NCBI GenBank assembly: GCA_900554415.1 | Contig: USGU01000005.1 | Span: forward strand, 1 to 64,000 | DNA: 64,000 nt | Direction: 5' to 3' | Source: an uncultured Lachnospiraceae bacterium | GTDB taxonomy: Bacteria; Bacillota; Clostridia; Lachnospirales; Lachnospiraceae | Notes under the pieces: model-generated | Seen by the model: the letters and a program-made list of their open reading frames with translations, nothing else | Databases searched by the model: none | What the model was told of the DNA's origin: nothing | Translations under genes and position numbers: made by a program | Shown: positions 22,758 through 32,076 of the stretch, in pieces | Position numbering within the stretch: the stretch's first letter is position 1 | How the letters are laid out: each line of letters opens with the position of its first letter

Positions 22758-23494
22758 ATACTCACCTCATTGGAAAACGGAGCTGCAAGCACAACACCAA
22801 TATTATCTTTGCCTCCATTTTCATTTGCACGATTTATTAATAACTGTCCGGCTTCCACAATATCTCTGGCACTCTTGATAATCGTAAATATCTCATCTTC
22901 ATTTACCATATTGCATAAACCGTCTGTGCACATCAGAATGACATCCCCTTTCTTCAGTGCATATTCATAGTAATCTGCTTCTACATCCTCTTTCACACCG
23001 ATTGCTCTTGTAATGATATTCTTATCCGGATGGTGTTTGGCCTCCTCCTCACTGATTCCGCCAAGACGAAGCATCTCCTCAACAAGAGAATGGTCGCGGG
23101 AAAGCTGCTTCACTTCCTGATTAATCAGATACAGCCTGCTGTCTCCTACATTAATGAAATGTAAAGTGTGGTCAATTACAGTTGCAGCTACAAGTGTGGT
23201 ACCCATGCCGTCCAGCTTAATATCTTTCTCTGCCGTCTCAATCAGCTTCTTATTCACCACCTGCACTGCATCCAGAAGCACTTCTTTCGGTCCTTCCTTC
23301 AGCGAATGTTTAATTTCTTCCTTCAAAGTCTCTACGGTAAACTTTGATGCAAAATCTCCGGCTTTATGCCCACCCATACCATCAGCCACCACCAAAAGAT
23401 TTGGCAGTGTTCCCTGCGGTTCATCTGTGGCAAACACATAGTCCTGATTCATCTTTCGCACTTTTCCCACATCTGTTATGGAAAATACTTTCAT
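22751..23494 (-). CDS. stp: PP2C-type Ser/Thr protein phosphatase
   Basis: 247 residues. Metal-binding motifs are KMNQDYVF (residues about 14-21), VVADGMGGHKAGDFAS (about 36-51), GTTLVAA, NVGDSRLYL, SRDHSLVEEML and TDGLCN, with the final DN pair in GGKDNIGVV. It removes phosphate from PrkC and its substrates. A strong AGGAGG precedes the ATG, and it overlaps prkC, the usual pairing. Confidence 0.96.
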   Translation of the reverse strand: MKVFSITDVGKVRKMNQDYVFATDEPQGTLPNLLVVADGMGGHKAGDFASKFTVETLKEEIKHSLKEGPKEVLLDAVQVVNKKLIETAEKDIKLDGMGTTLVAATVIDHTLHFINVGDSRLYLINQEVKQLSRDHSLVEEMLRLGGISEEEAKHHPDKNIITRAIGVKEDVEADYYEYALKKGDVILMCTDGLCNMVNEDEIFTIIKSARDIVEAGQLLINRANENGGKDNIGVVLAAPFSNEVSIW

Positions 23495-23565
23495 AATCTG
23501 CCTCCTAATGTCTTATGCAGACAATTCTGCCGCACATCAAGACATAAGACTGAATCTGCTTCAGC

Positions 23566-24606
23566 CTAACTTTCCTGCATTGTTTTACGTCTTAACTGTC
23601 CACAAGCCCCATCAATATCAGAGCCCATTTCTCTTCTTATAGTAACATTTATCCCGCTTTTTTCAAGTTTATTTTTGAAATTACTCGCACTTTTTTTGTC
23701 CGGTTTCTGATAATTCCGCTCTTTGATCGGATTTACCGGAATCAAATTCAGATGACAATTGCGCGGTCCTAAAATATGAATCAGTTCCTTTGCATCCTCT
23801 TCGGTATCATTTACTCCATGTACCAGACTATATTCGAATGTGATTCTTCTTCCGGTTTTTTCGAAGTAATAATCACAAGCTTCCAGCACCTCGGAAAGCT
23901 CATATTTATTTGCCACGGGCATGAGTGCTTTCCGCTTCTCCTGGGTGGACCCGTGAAGGGAAAGAGCCAGTGTAATCTGCAGTTTTTCCTCTGCAAGTCT
24001 GCGGATATTGGGAACGATGCCGCAGGTAGATGCCGTAATATTTCTCTGGCTGATGTTTAATCCATGTTCATCGCTTACCATATGTATGAACTTCAGGAAA
24101 TTGTCATAGTTATCCAGCGGTTCTCCGGTTCCCATTACCACAATATTGGAAACCCGCTCTCCGCTTATTTTCTGAATCTGGTAAACCTGGCGAAGCATTT
24201 CCGACGGAGTCAGGTTTCTCTCCAGCCCGTCCAAAGTGGAAGCGCAGAAACGGCACCCCATCTTACAACCCACCTGGGAAGAAATACAGACCGAATTGCC
24301 ATGCTTGTACTTCATCAGTACACTTTCCACCATATTTCCATCTTTCAGGCAGAACAGAAATTTGTTCGTTCCATCTATTTGGGATATCTGTCTTGTTATC
24401 ATTTCCACTTTCCGGATTTCATACTGCGCTTCCAGTTTTTCCCGCAAGGCTTTGGACAGATTGGTCATCTCCGAAAAATCGTCCGCCAGCTTTTCATGCA
24501 GCCAACTGTAAATCTGTCCGGCACGGAATGGTTTTTCCCCGATTTCTGCCATCTCTGTCTTCAATTCATCCAGTGAAAAAGATGCAATATCTTTCTTTTC
24601 CGTCAT
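23566..24606 (-). CDS. rlmN: 23S rRNA (A2503-C2)/tRNA (A37-C2) methyltransferase
   Basis: 346 residues, radical SAM. The cluster motif is CKMGCRFC (C-x3-C-x2-C, about residues 115-122), GEPLDNYDNF follows the SAM site, and the C-terminal catalytic Cys is in GACGQLR. An N-terminal helical domain is present. It methylates C2 of A2503 in 23S rRNA and A37 in some tRNAs. It lies one base after rsmB and 71 bases before stp. Confidence 0.97.
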   Translation of the reverse strand: MTEKKDIASFSLDELKTEMAEIGEKPFRAGQIYSWLHEKLADDFSEMTNLSKALREKLEAQYEIRKVEMITRQISQIDGTNKFLFCLKDGNMVESVLMKYKHGNSVCISSQVGCKMGCRFCASTLDGLERNLTPSEMLRQVYQIQKISGERVSNIVVMGTGEPLDNYDNFLKFIHMVSDEHGLNISQRNITASTCGIVPNIRRLAEEKLQITLALSLHGSTQEKRKALMPVANKYELSEVLEACDYYFEKTGRRITFEYSLVHGVNDTEEDAKELIHILGPRNCHLNLIPVNPIKERNYQKPDKKSASNFKNKLEKSGINVTIRREMGSDIDGACGQLRRKTMQES

Positions 24607-24607
24607 C

Positions 24608-25948
24608 TTATTTGGAACTCCTTTTTACTAATTTTGCAATGTAAAATCCGTCTGTCTCTCTTGCAGGGAAAATCTGTTTTTCCCACTCCAGTTCAAATTC
24701 CGGGTGTTTTTCCAGAAACCATCTGGTGTTCTCTTCATTTTCTGCCTTGCAAATTGTACAGGTGCTGTAAATCATTACTCCTTCCGGCTTCACATAACGA
24801 CATACTACATCCAGAATTTCTTTTTGAAGCTGTGCTACCTCTTTTTCAGTCTCCGGTGTCATCTTGTATTTCAAATCTGTTTTCTTGGAAAGTACTCCGA
24901 GTCCGGAACACGGAAGGTCCGCAATTACCACATCTGCCTTTTCTTCGGACGCTTCATCAAATAAAGTCGCATCCTGCTGAACAGCTTCCACATTGTCAAA
25001 TCCCATGCGCCAGATATTCTCCTGAATCAGTCCTACTTTATATTCAGTCAAATCTCGGGCTTCTACGTGTCCTGTTCCATTTAATAGCTGAGCTGCATGC
25101 AGTGCCTTGCCGCCCGGTGCAGCACACACATCAATGATGTAATCTCCCGGCTTTATATCTGCACTTTCTGCTACCTGAATAGATGCTGCGTCCTGAATCT
25201 GAAAATCTCCCTCGCAGAAACTATTTAATGCCCCTAGATAATCATAATCAGAAATCAGGAGTGCGGAATTCAGAAATGGATGTTCTTCCACATTTACATG
25301 TTCATTTTTTAGTTTCTTTATCAATTCTTCTTTTGAGATTTGATTTTCATTTACACGAATTGTTGTCGGTCGTGAAAGATAAAAACTTTTTAAAATTTCT
25401 TCGGTCTTCTCTCTTCCATAATCCTTAAGCCACATGGTTACAATCCATTCCGGCATGGAATATTTCACTGATAAATACTTCTCCGTGCAGGCTTCCTCCG
25501 GATAGAGAATCTGCTCCTTGCTGCGAACGATGCTGCGAAGTACACCATTTACAAAACCTTTTAAGGTTCCAAATCCTTTCTTTCCTGCCAGCTTGACCGC
25601 TTCATTACAAGCAGCCGAGTCCGGTACATTGTCCATGTATGTTATCTGGTATACCGCCATACGGAGAATATTGCGGATAACCGGTTTCATCTTCTGGACC
25701 TTGGTTTTCGAATATTGATTAATGATATAGTCCAGTTCTAAGGTCCGCTCTATGGTTCCTTCCGTAAGTCTGGTAAGAAAGGCCCGTTCCTGCTTGTCAA
25801 GATACTGATATTTCTCCAGTACACTCCGCAGAACAAGATGGCTCTTCTCTCCTTTTTCCACTTCTAACAAAATGGCAAGTGCCAGTTCTCTTTCACTTTT
25901 TTCTTTTGTCTGTAATGCTGTCTGTTCTTTCGCCTTGTTCTTAGTCAT
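24608..25948 (-). CDS. rsmB: 16S rRNA (C967-C5) methyltransferase
   Basis: 446 residues. An N-terminal NusB-like domain (about 20-145; FLTRLTEGTIERTLELDYII) precedes the methyltransferase domain. The SAM loop is VCAAPGGKALHAAQLL (about 278-293), the first Cys is in DLPCSGLGVL and the catalytic Cys in YSTCTICKAENEEN. It methylates cytosine 967 of 16S rRNA. It overlaps the zinc peptidase gene by eight bases. Confidence 0.96.
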   Translation of the reverse strand: MTKNKAKEQTALQTKEKSERELALAILLEVEKGEKSHLVLRSVLEKYQYLDKQERAFLTRLTEGTIERTLELDYIINQYSKTKVQKMKPVIRNILRMAVYQITYMDNVPDSAACNEAVKLAGKKGFGTLKGFVNGVLRSIVRSKEQILYPEEACTEKYLSVKYSMPEWIVTMWLKDYGREKTEEILKSFYLSRPTTIRVNENQISKEELIKKLKNEHVNVEEHPFLNSALLISDYDYLGALNSFCEGDFQIQDAASIQVAESADIKPGDYIIDVCAAPGGKALHAAQLLNGTGHVEARDLTEYKVGLIQENIWRMGFDNVEAVQQDATLFDEASEEKADVVIADLPCSGLGVLSKKTDLKYKMTPETEKEVAQLQKEILDVVCRYVKPEGVMIYSTCTICKAENEENTRWFLEKHPEFELEWEKQIFPARETDGFYIAKLVKRSSK

Positions 25949-26645
25949 CCCGTCTTCCTCTTGTCAGAATAAGTAGTCTGAGCAGTTGAAGAATAGAAGC
26001 AGCAGCGCCTGCAACATAAGTCAGTGCAGCGGCACCTAATACTTTTCTAGCCTGTCCCACTTCCTCGTTATCCAGAAGTCCTGAACCGCCTAAAATGCGA
26101 AGTGCTCTGGAAGAGGCATTAAACTCTACCGGAAGTGTTACAATCTGGAACAGTACCGAACAGGAGAACAGTAAAATTCCCAGATTAATGAACAGTCCTG
26201 ACATATTTCCATTAAAAAGAAGTCCAATGATAATCAACGGCCATGAAATCTGTGCACCGAAATTTGCCACCGGAACCAAAGCTCCGCGGATAGAAAGTGG
26301 TACATAATTGGTTGCATGCTGAATGGCATGTCCACATTCATGAGCTGCTACACCTACTGCTGCTACCGATGTGGAACCATAAGTAGAATCAGACAGTCTG
26401 AGGACTTTATTTTTCGGGTCATAATGGTCTGTCAGTTTTCCTGATATTCTCTGTACCTGAACATCATAAATTCCTGCCTGATGCAGAATCTGTTCTGCTG
26501 CCATCTGTCCGGTAATTCCTCTCCGGTTGCGCACCTGCGCATATCTCGCAAAAGTAGAATTTACTTTTGCCGAAGCAGCCAGTGATAAAATCACACCGAT
26601 TATAATCAGGATATAAGTTGGGTCATAAAACATTGGATAGTACAT
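25941..26645 (-). CDS. Membrane zinc metallopeptidase (YugP family)
   Basis: 234 residues. The first segment is a membrane helix (YILIIIGVILSLAASAKV), the zinc site is AAHECGHAIQH (about residues 107-117, HExxH variant HECGH), and two or three further membrane helices follow. The family occurs in this same gene cluster across Clostridia; its substrate is not known. The ATG follows AAGGAGGA, and it starts 12 bases after fmt ends. Confidence 0.9.
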   Translation of the reverse strand: MYYPMFYDPTYILIIIGVILSLAASAKVNSTFARYAQVRNRRGITGQMAAEQILHQAGIYDVQVQRISGKLTDHYDPKNKVLRLSDSTYGSTSVAAVGVAAHECGHAIQHATNYVPLSIRGALVPVANFGAQISWPLIIIGLLFNGNMSGLFINLGILLFSCSVLFQIVTLPVEFNASSRALRILGGSGLLDNEEVGQARKVLGAAALTYVAGAAASILQLLRLLILTRGRRDD

Positions 26646-26657
26646 AATTCTTCCTCC

Positions 26658-27590
26658 TTAACAGCCGAGCTTTTCGCCGGTCTTTACTTGATATCCCCTC
26701 AAAAAAGCATCGGAAGCCATTTTCTTCTTTCCCGGAATCTGAAGTTCTTTAATCTGAAGAACTCCATCTCCTGTCTGTACAGAAAATGTCTGCTTTGTCA
26801 CCTCAGTTATGGTTCCCGGCTCTGCAGTTTTCTGTGTGTCAACTACATCCGCATCCCATATTTTCATTGTTTTCTCATTCCATGTAGTGTAGGCGCTTGG
26901 CCATGGATTTAATCCCCGGATCAGTCGTTCAATCTCTGCTGCCGGACGAGTCCAGTCAATATTGCCAAGCTTTTTATCTAACATTCTTGCGTAAGCAGTC
27001 GGGGTTTCCCCTTGTTTTTCCGGCTTTAATTCGCCCTTTTCCAGTTTTTCAAGTGTCTGCACACAAAGCTTTGCTCCTGCCTCAGCAAGCAAATCATGAA
27101 GTTCTCCGCCTGTAATCTTATCTCCAAGCGGAACTTCAACTTTCTCCAGCATATCACCGGTGTCCAGTCCCTCATCCATCTGCATCGTAGTTACACCGGA
27201 TACGCTTTCTCCATTGATGATCGCCCACTGGATCGGTGCTGCTCCTCTGTATTTTGGAAGCAGAGACGCATGGACATTGATACATCCGTATGGAGTCATT
27301 TCCAGAATTTCTTTTGGCAGAATCTGTCCAAATGCAATGACAACGCAGACATCTGCCTGATATTTTTTCAATTCTTCAATACACTCCGGTCTTCTGACCC
27401 TCTCCGGCTGATAAACCGGAATTCCTTTTTCCAGTGCATATTCCTTTACCGGCGTATACTGCATTTCCTTTCCACGGCCCTTGGGTTTGTCAGGCTGGGT
27501 AACTGCCAGTACAACTTCATGTCCGGCTTCTACCAGTGCCGCCAATGTGCCCACGGAAAAATCTGGTGTACCCATAAAAATGACTTTCAT
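26658..27590 (-). CDS. fmt: Methionyl-tRNA formyltransferase
   Basis: About 310 residues. The motifs are MKVIFMGTPDFSVGTL (N-terminus), the folate-binding HASLLPKYRGAAPIQWAI (about 109-126) and DEGLDTGDM (about 143-151). The C-terminal OB-like domain for tRNA binding is complete. It formylates initiator Met-tRNA. The start at 27590 follows AAGGAGGACC; the longer frame to 27611 has no site. It pairs with def, which removes the formyl group. Confidence 0.97.
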   Translation of the reverse strand: MKVIFMGTPDFSVGTLAALVEAGHEVVLAVTQPDKPKGRGKEMQYTPVKEYALEKGIPVYQPERVRRPECIEELKKYQADVCVVIAFGQILPKEILEMTPYGCINVHASLLPKYRGAAPIQWAIINGESVSGVTTMQMDEGLDTGDMLEKVEVPLGDKITGGELHDLLAEAGAKLCVQTLEKLEKGELKPEKQGETPTAYARMLDKKLGNIDWTRPAAEIERLIRGLNPWPSAYTTWNEKTMKIWDADVVDTQKTAEPGTITEVTKQTFSVQTGDGVLQIKELQIPGKKKMASDAFLRGYQVKTGEKLGC

Positions 27591-27627
27591 TTCCCGGTCC
27601 TCCTTTTCCATTATTTATCTCTTTTGT

Positions 27628-28098
27628 TTATTCTTCGTCGTAAGTCACGTCTTCTAACTGACCTTCTACCTTTTCTACATACATATGACCTTCCAGATGG
27701 TCCAGTTCATGGCAGATTGCACGGGCTAAAAGTTCTTCTCCTTCAATAATATACTCTTCCATATTTTCGTCAAGTGCTTTAGCCTTCACATAGTTTGGTC
27801 TTGTCACCTGACCTGCCTTTCCCGGAAGACTTAAACAGCCTTCACTTCCTGTCTGTGAACCGCTGGTTTCCAGAATAACCGGATTTATCATAACAATCGG
27901 TCCTTCTCCTACATCAATGACAACGATACGCTTCAGGACTCCTACCTGCGGTGCTGCCAGCCCTACTCCGTTTGCCTCATACATCGTTTCCAGCATATCA
28001 TCAATTAAGTCCTGTGTGCGGGGTGTCATTTGTTTTACCTCTTTGCACACCTTTTTCAATACTTCATCACCCATTATTCTGATTTCTCTGATTGCCAT
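27628..28098 (-). CDS. def: Peptide deformylase
   Basis: 156 residues. The three deformylase motifs are GVGLAAPQVG (about 43-52), EGCLSLPG (Cys near 90) and HELDHLEG (about 129-136, HExxH). It removes the formyl group from nascent proteins. The ATG at 28098 follows AAAGGAGGA. It ends 37 bases before fmt starts and follows priA in the normal Clostridia order. Confidence 0.97.
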   Translation of the reverse strand: MAIREIRIMGDEVLKKVCKEVKQMTPRTQDLIDDMLETMYEANGVGLAAPQVGVLKRIVVIDVGEGPIVMINPVILETSGSQTGSEGCLSLPGKAGQVTRPNYVKAKALDENMEEYIIEGEELLARAICHELDHLEGHMYVEKVEGQLEDVTYDEE

Positions 28099-28120
28099 TT
28101 TATTTCCTCCTTTTGCCTTA

Positions 28121-30361
28121 TCAGAATCCATTTACGGGGTCAAAATCAAACTGAATCCTGATTTTGTCAAATCCCCTGTTCATTTCAATATATTGTTCCA
28201 TGTAATCTTTCATGTGGATTAACATGTCGTTCGAATCTGCTTTCATATAAAGTACCCGTCTGTAAATATCTTTCACTTTTCCAATATACGGACTTGCCGG
28301 TCCGATAAGCTGAATCTGACGGTTCTTTCCTATTCTGTGTGCATATTCTTTCAGATAAAATGCACCCTTGTCCAATAATCCTTCGTCCTCCGAAGAAAGC
28401 AATACTGCCAGCAAATGTTCTGCCGGTGGATATCCCATCAGCTCCCGGTATTTTATCTCTTCTTCGTAGAACTGCTCATAATTCTGTGCAGCTGCCGCCT
28501 GAATACTGTAATGCTCCGGATTATAAGTCTGAATCACCACTTCACCGGGAGTCGTACCTCTTCCTGCACGGCCTGCTGCCTGAGTCAGAAGTGCAAAGGT
28601 TCTCTCCGAGGCCCGGTAGTCATCTGCATAAAGTGACATATCCGCAGCCAGTACTCCCACAAGTGTGACATTTGGAAAATCATGTCCCTTCACAATCATC
28701 TGGGTTCCCACTAGGATATCTGCCTCTTCATTTGCAAAGGCACTTAATATCTTCTCATGCCCTTCCTTCGCCCTTGTGGTATCCAAATCCATCCTGAGTA
28801 TTCTTGCTCCGGGAAATTCCCGTCTCACCAGTTCTTCAATCTGCTGAGTTCCTGCACGAAAACCACCGATATGTGCAGAACCGCAGGATGGACACCTTCT
28901 TACAGTCTGTTCTTCGTAACCACAATAATGGCAGACCATTCTCCCATTATTATGAGCAGACAGGGAAACATCGCAATGAGGACATTTTACTACATATCCG
29001 CAAGACCTGCAAGAAAGGAATCCTGCATATCCCCTTCGATTTAAAAACAACATGGTCTGTTCCTTCTTTTGCAGCCGGTCCTGCATGCGTTTTCTTAAGT
29101 CGTCGCTCAGAATTGATTTGTTTCCTTTTTTCAGTTCTTCTCTCATATCTGCCACATACACACTGGGCAGCCCGCTTCTTGCAATTCTATTTTCCAGCCT
29201 TAAAAGTTTATACGTTCCACACTGACAACGGTAAAAGGACTCCAGCGACGGGGTTGCCGAACCAAGTACCACGCTTGCCCCTTCCAGCTTTGCACGCTGC
29301 ACGGCCGTTTCTCTTGCATGATATCTTGGAATCTGTTCACTCTTATAAGATGCCTCATGTTCTTCGTCGATCACAATCAGTCCCAGATTCGGAAAAGGTG
29401 TGAACAAGGCTGAACGGGGGCCAATCATCACATCTATTTTTCCTTCTTTGGCACGCATCATCTGGTCGTACCGCTCTCCTGCCGATAAACGGGAATTCAT
29501 AATGGAAATCCGTTCTCCGAATCTTCTCCGAAACCGCATGACTGTCTGATAGGTCAGAGCAATCTCTGGAATCAGCATAATGGCCTGCCCGCCTGCATTT
29601 ACCACCTGCTGAATCATTTCTATATATACCTCGGTCTTACCGCTTCCGGTAATTCCATATAACAAATAGGTCTGATAATCCTGTTTTTCATAATCTTTCT
29701 GAAACTGTCTGATGGCATATTCCTGCTCTGCGGTGTAGGTGATATTTCTGTCCTGTACTTCCTGTTCATGCACCGGATTCCGGTAAATCTGCCGGGACAC
29801 CACTTCCAGAACACCCTGTTCTTCCAGAGCACGCACCACCGGGAGTGTGATATTCAGTTTCTTGCTTACCAGTGAAAATGGAATCTCTGCGTCATCCAAA
29901 AGTGCTGCCATCAGCCGCGCTCTCGCTTTCTGGTTCTTATGCAGGTACTGCTCCAGACGTTCTTTTCCGGCCTCCACGCTAATCACTCTGCGCAGAATCC
30001 GTTCTTCCTTCTTCCGCTCTTCTTTCTTAATAGGAAGCACGGTTTTCAAAGCCTGAATCATGGTTCCGCCATAGGACTCCTTCATCCATGCCGCCAGTTC
30101 CACTAGATTTGCCTCCACGGCAACCCGGTTCTTTGCCGGCTCCAGAATTGCCTTCATCTTTGTGACATCATACTCGCACTTTTCGGAAAATCCTACGATA
30201 TACCCATTTCGGACGGTGTCTCCTTTTCCAAAAGGTACGCATACTTCCATCCCAATCCGCAACTTTCCTTCCAGTTCCTGCGGTACCATGTACTGAAAGA
30301 TTTTATCCAGTTTTTCATGTGTAATATCCATAATCACATCTGCATACATTCTGTTATCCAC
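28121..30361 (-). CDS. priA: Primosomal protein N' (replication restart helicase)
   Basis: 746 residues. The N-terminal DNA-binding domain (about 1-105) and a winged helix are followed by a helicase core with Walker A GITGSGKTEVY (about 235-245) and DEEH (about 331-334). The zinc-binding insertion has the pairs CRSCG, CPHC, CHYCG and CPSCGS. PriA reloads the replisome at stalled forks. The start is GTG at 30361 or ATG at 30349. It is 51 bases after murE. Confidence 0.97.
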   Translation of the reverse strand: MDNRMYADVIMDITHEKLDKIFQYMVPQELEGKLRIGMEVCVPFGKGDTVRNGYIVGFSEKCEYDVTKMKAILEPAKNRVAVEANLVELAAWMKESYGGTMIQALKTVLPIKKEERKKEERILRRVISVEAGKERLEQYLHKNQKARARLMAALLDDAEIPFSLVSKKLNITLPVVRALEEQGVLEVVSRQIYRNPVHEQEVQDRNITYTAEQEYAIRQFQKDYEKQDYQTYLLYGITGSGKTEVYIEMIQQVVNAGGQAIMLIPEIALTYQTVMRFRRRFGERISIMNSRLSAGERYDQMMRAKEGKIDVMIGPRSALFTPFPNLGLIVIDEEHEASYKSEQIPRYHARETAVQRAKLEGASVVLGSATPSLESFYRCQCGTYKLLRLENRIARSGLPSVYVADMREELKKGNKSILSDDLRKRMQDRLQKKEQTMLFLNRRGYAGFLSCRSCGYVVKCPHCDVSLSAHNNGRMVCHYCGYEEQTVRRCPSCGSAHIGGFRAGTQQIEELVRREFPGARILRMDLDTTRAKEGHEKILSAFANEEADILVGTQMIVKGHDFPNVTLVGVLAADMSLYADDYRASERTFALLTQAAGRAGRGTTPGEVVIQTYNPEHYSIQAAAAQNYEQFYEEEIKYRELMGYPPAEHLLAVLLSSEDEGLLDKGAFYLKEYAHRIGKNRQIQLIGPASPYIGKVKDIYRRVLYMKADSNDMLIHMKDYMEQYIEMNRGFDKIRIQFDFDPVNGF

Positions 30362-30412
30362 ACTTTCTCTTGCTCGTAGTTTCCGTCTGGCATTTATATA
30401 CTATTTCCTGAT

Positions 30413-31996
30413 TCACTGTCCGGGACTATCCTGTTGCTTCTGCAGCAGCTCTCTCTTCTGCAGCAGTTCTCTCTGCCGCATTGCATCTCTGACCAGCTCA
30501 TGGTCATCCATATAATAGCGCACACCATGTATCTCCTGATACTTCTCATGACCTTTTCCTGCAATCAGCACAATATCTCCGGCCCTCGCCTCCCGGATTG
30601 CCTCTGCCACTGCCATCCAGCGGTCCATGATTACTTTCATGTTCTTTTCTTCGTCATCTGCTGCTTTCTCTTCTGCCTTTTTGATACCTTCTATAATATC
30701 CTGAATAATCTTCTCTGGATTTTCCTCTCTCGGATTATCATTCGTTAAAATAATCTCATCCGCAAGTAGTCCGGCTGCTTCCCCCATTTCCAGCCTGCGT
30801 ATCTTTGCCCTGCCGCCTCCGCATCCAAATACTACAATGATTCGGGATGGCTTGTAAGTGCGCATCGTCTGAAGTACCTTCTTCAAACTCATACCATTAT
30901 GAGCATAATCTATATAGCACGCAATATTTTCTTTCCACGGTATCCGTTCCATTCTCCCATTAACAAATACCGTTTCCAGCGTTTTGGCACATGCATCCAG
31001 CGGAAGCTTCAGGCATTCCACCACGGATAGCGCTGCAAGGGCATTGTACACATTAAAACTTCCCGGCTGTTGCAGACAGACAGAGATTCCTTTTACTTCA
31101 AAGCGGGTTACCGGAATCCCGTCTTCCATAAGTAGTTGAATGTTTTCTCCCCTCAAAATATGGGACTCTCCATACATTCTTGTCTCTTTTTTTTCAGGCT
31201 GGCAGGTAAAACCGTGTTTTTCACATGTAGTTCTACGAAACATATACCCGGTCTGAATATCATCCAGATTCCCGATTCCTATCTGACATACTTTAAAAAG
31301 TCTGGATTTATAATACCGGTACTCGCTTAGGCTCGCATGTTCTCCCGGACCCACATGGTCCTCCCCCAGATTCGTAAATACCCCAATCAGAAACGAAAGC
31401 CCGTATACACGTTTCTGCTTCATTCCCTGAGAAGAGACTTCCATGACTACATACTCGCAGCCTTTATCTTTCATTTTAACAAAATACTCCTGAATGGTAA
31501 AGGCATCCGGTGTAGTATTCTTTGTGAAAATCCATTCTTCTCCGTCATAAATACCTAATGTTCCTATAAGACCCGTTCTTATCCCCTGTGCTTCCAGCAT
31601 TTGGCGAATCATCATAGATACGGTGGTCTTTCCTTTCGTTCCGGTAATTCCAATCAACTTCAATTTTTCTGCCGGATGTCCAAAATAATTGGCCGCCATC
31701 TGCGCATAAGCTTCCCTGCAGTCCCGTACCAGTAATACCGTCAGGTTTGGCGGAAAATCAAATAAATGTCCATGCTTTCCCATTTTTTCGACAACCAGCA
31801 CCTGTGCTCCCCGCTGCCACGCTTCTTCCATATAGTCATGTCCATCACGGGCCGTTCCGTTTATACAGACAAATAAGTCTCCACGTTTTGTTCTTTTTGA
31901 ATCGCATACGATGTTTTCTATCTCTATTTTATAGAGTGGAAGCACTTCTTGTAGTAGCACATAATCCATTTTATACAGCAGGGATTGCAGATTCAT
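30413..31996 (-). CDS. murE: UDP-MurNAc-tripeptide synthetase, meso-DAP type
   Basis: About 527 residues. The ATP loop is GITGTKGKTT (about residues 107-116), the MEVSSQG and GEDH blocks follow, and IDYAHNG is present. The specificity region is TNDNPREENP; DNPR is the meso-diaminopimelate signature of MurE. A repetitive Gln/Leu/Lys tail RELLQKRELLQKQQ is an unusual C-terminus. ATG 31996 has GAGG at the right distance; 32008 is an alternative start. It adds DAP to UDP-MurNAc-L-Ala-D-Glu. A strong hairpin separates it from the paralog upstream. Confidence 0.93.
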   Translation of the reverse strand: MNLQSLLYKMDYVLLQEVLPLYKIEIENIVCDSKRTKRGDLFVCINGTARDGHDYMEEAWQRGAQVLVVEKMGKHGHLFDFPPNLTVLLVRDCREAYAQMAANYFGHPAEKLKLIGITGTKGKTTVSMMIRQMLEAQGIRTGLIGTLGIYDGEEWIFTKNTTPDAFTIQEYFVKMKDKGCEYVVMEVSSQGMKQKRVYGLSFLIGVFTNLGEDHVGPGEHASLSEYRYYKSRLFKVCQIGIGNLDDIQTGYMFRRTTCEKHGFTCQPEKKETRMYGESHILRGENIQLLMEDGIPVTRFEVKGISVCLQQPGSFNVYNALAALSVVECLKLPLDACAKTLETVFVNGRMERIPWKENIACYIDYAHNGMSLKKVLQTMRTYKPSRIIVVFGCGGGRAKIRRLEMGEAAGLLADEIILTNDNPREENPEKIIQDIIEGIKKAEEKAADDEEKNMKVIMDRWMAVAEAIREARAGDIVLIAGKGHEKYQEIHGVRYYMDDHELVRDAMRQRELLQKRELLQKQQDSPGQ

Positions 31997-32044
31997 GTCT
32001 TGCCTCATTTCCTATCTTCACTACTGTATTTTATGAAAAATGGA

Positions 32045-32072
32045 AGCAGGAAGTGCAATCACACTTCCTGCT
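32045..32072 (-). terminator. Strong hairpin after the MurE-like/racemase/ligase set
   Basis: AGCAGGAAGTG and CACTTCCTGCT form a perfect 11-bp stem with a six-base loop. On the minus strand it is followed by TCCATTTTTC. It lies four bases past the stop of the DDPA-type Mur ligase, and separates this set from murE-priA. Confidence 0.75.
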
Positions 32073-32076
32073 TTCT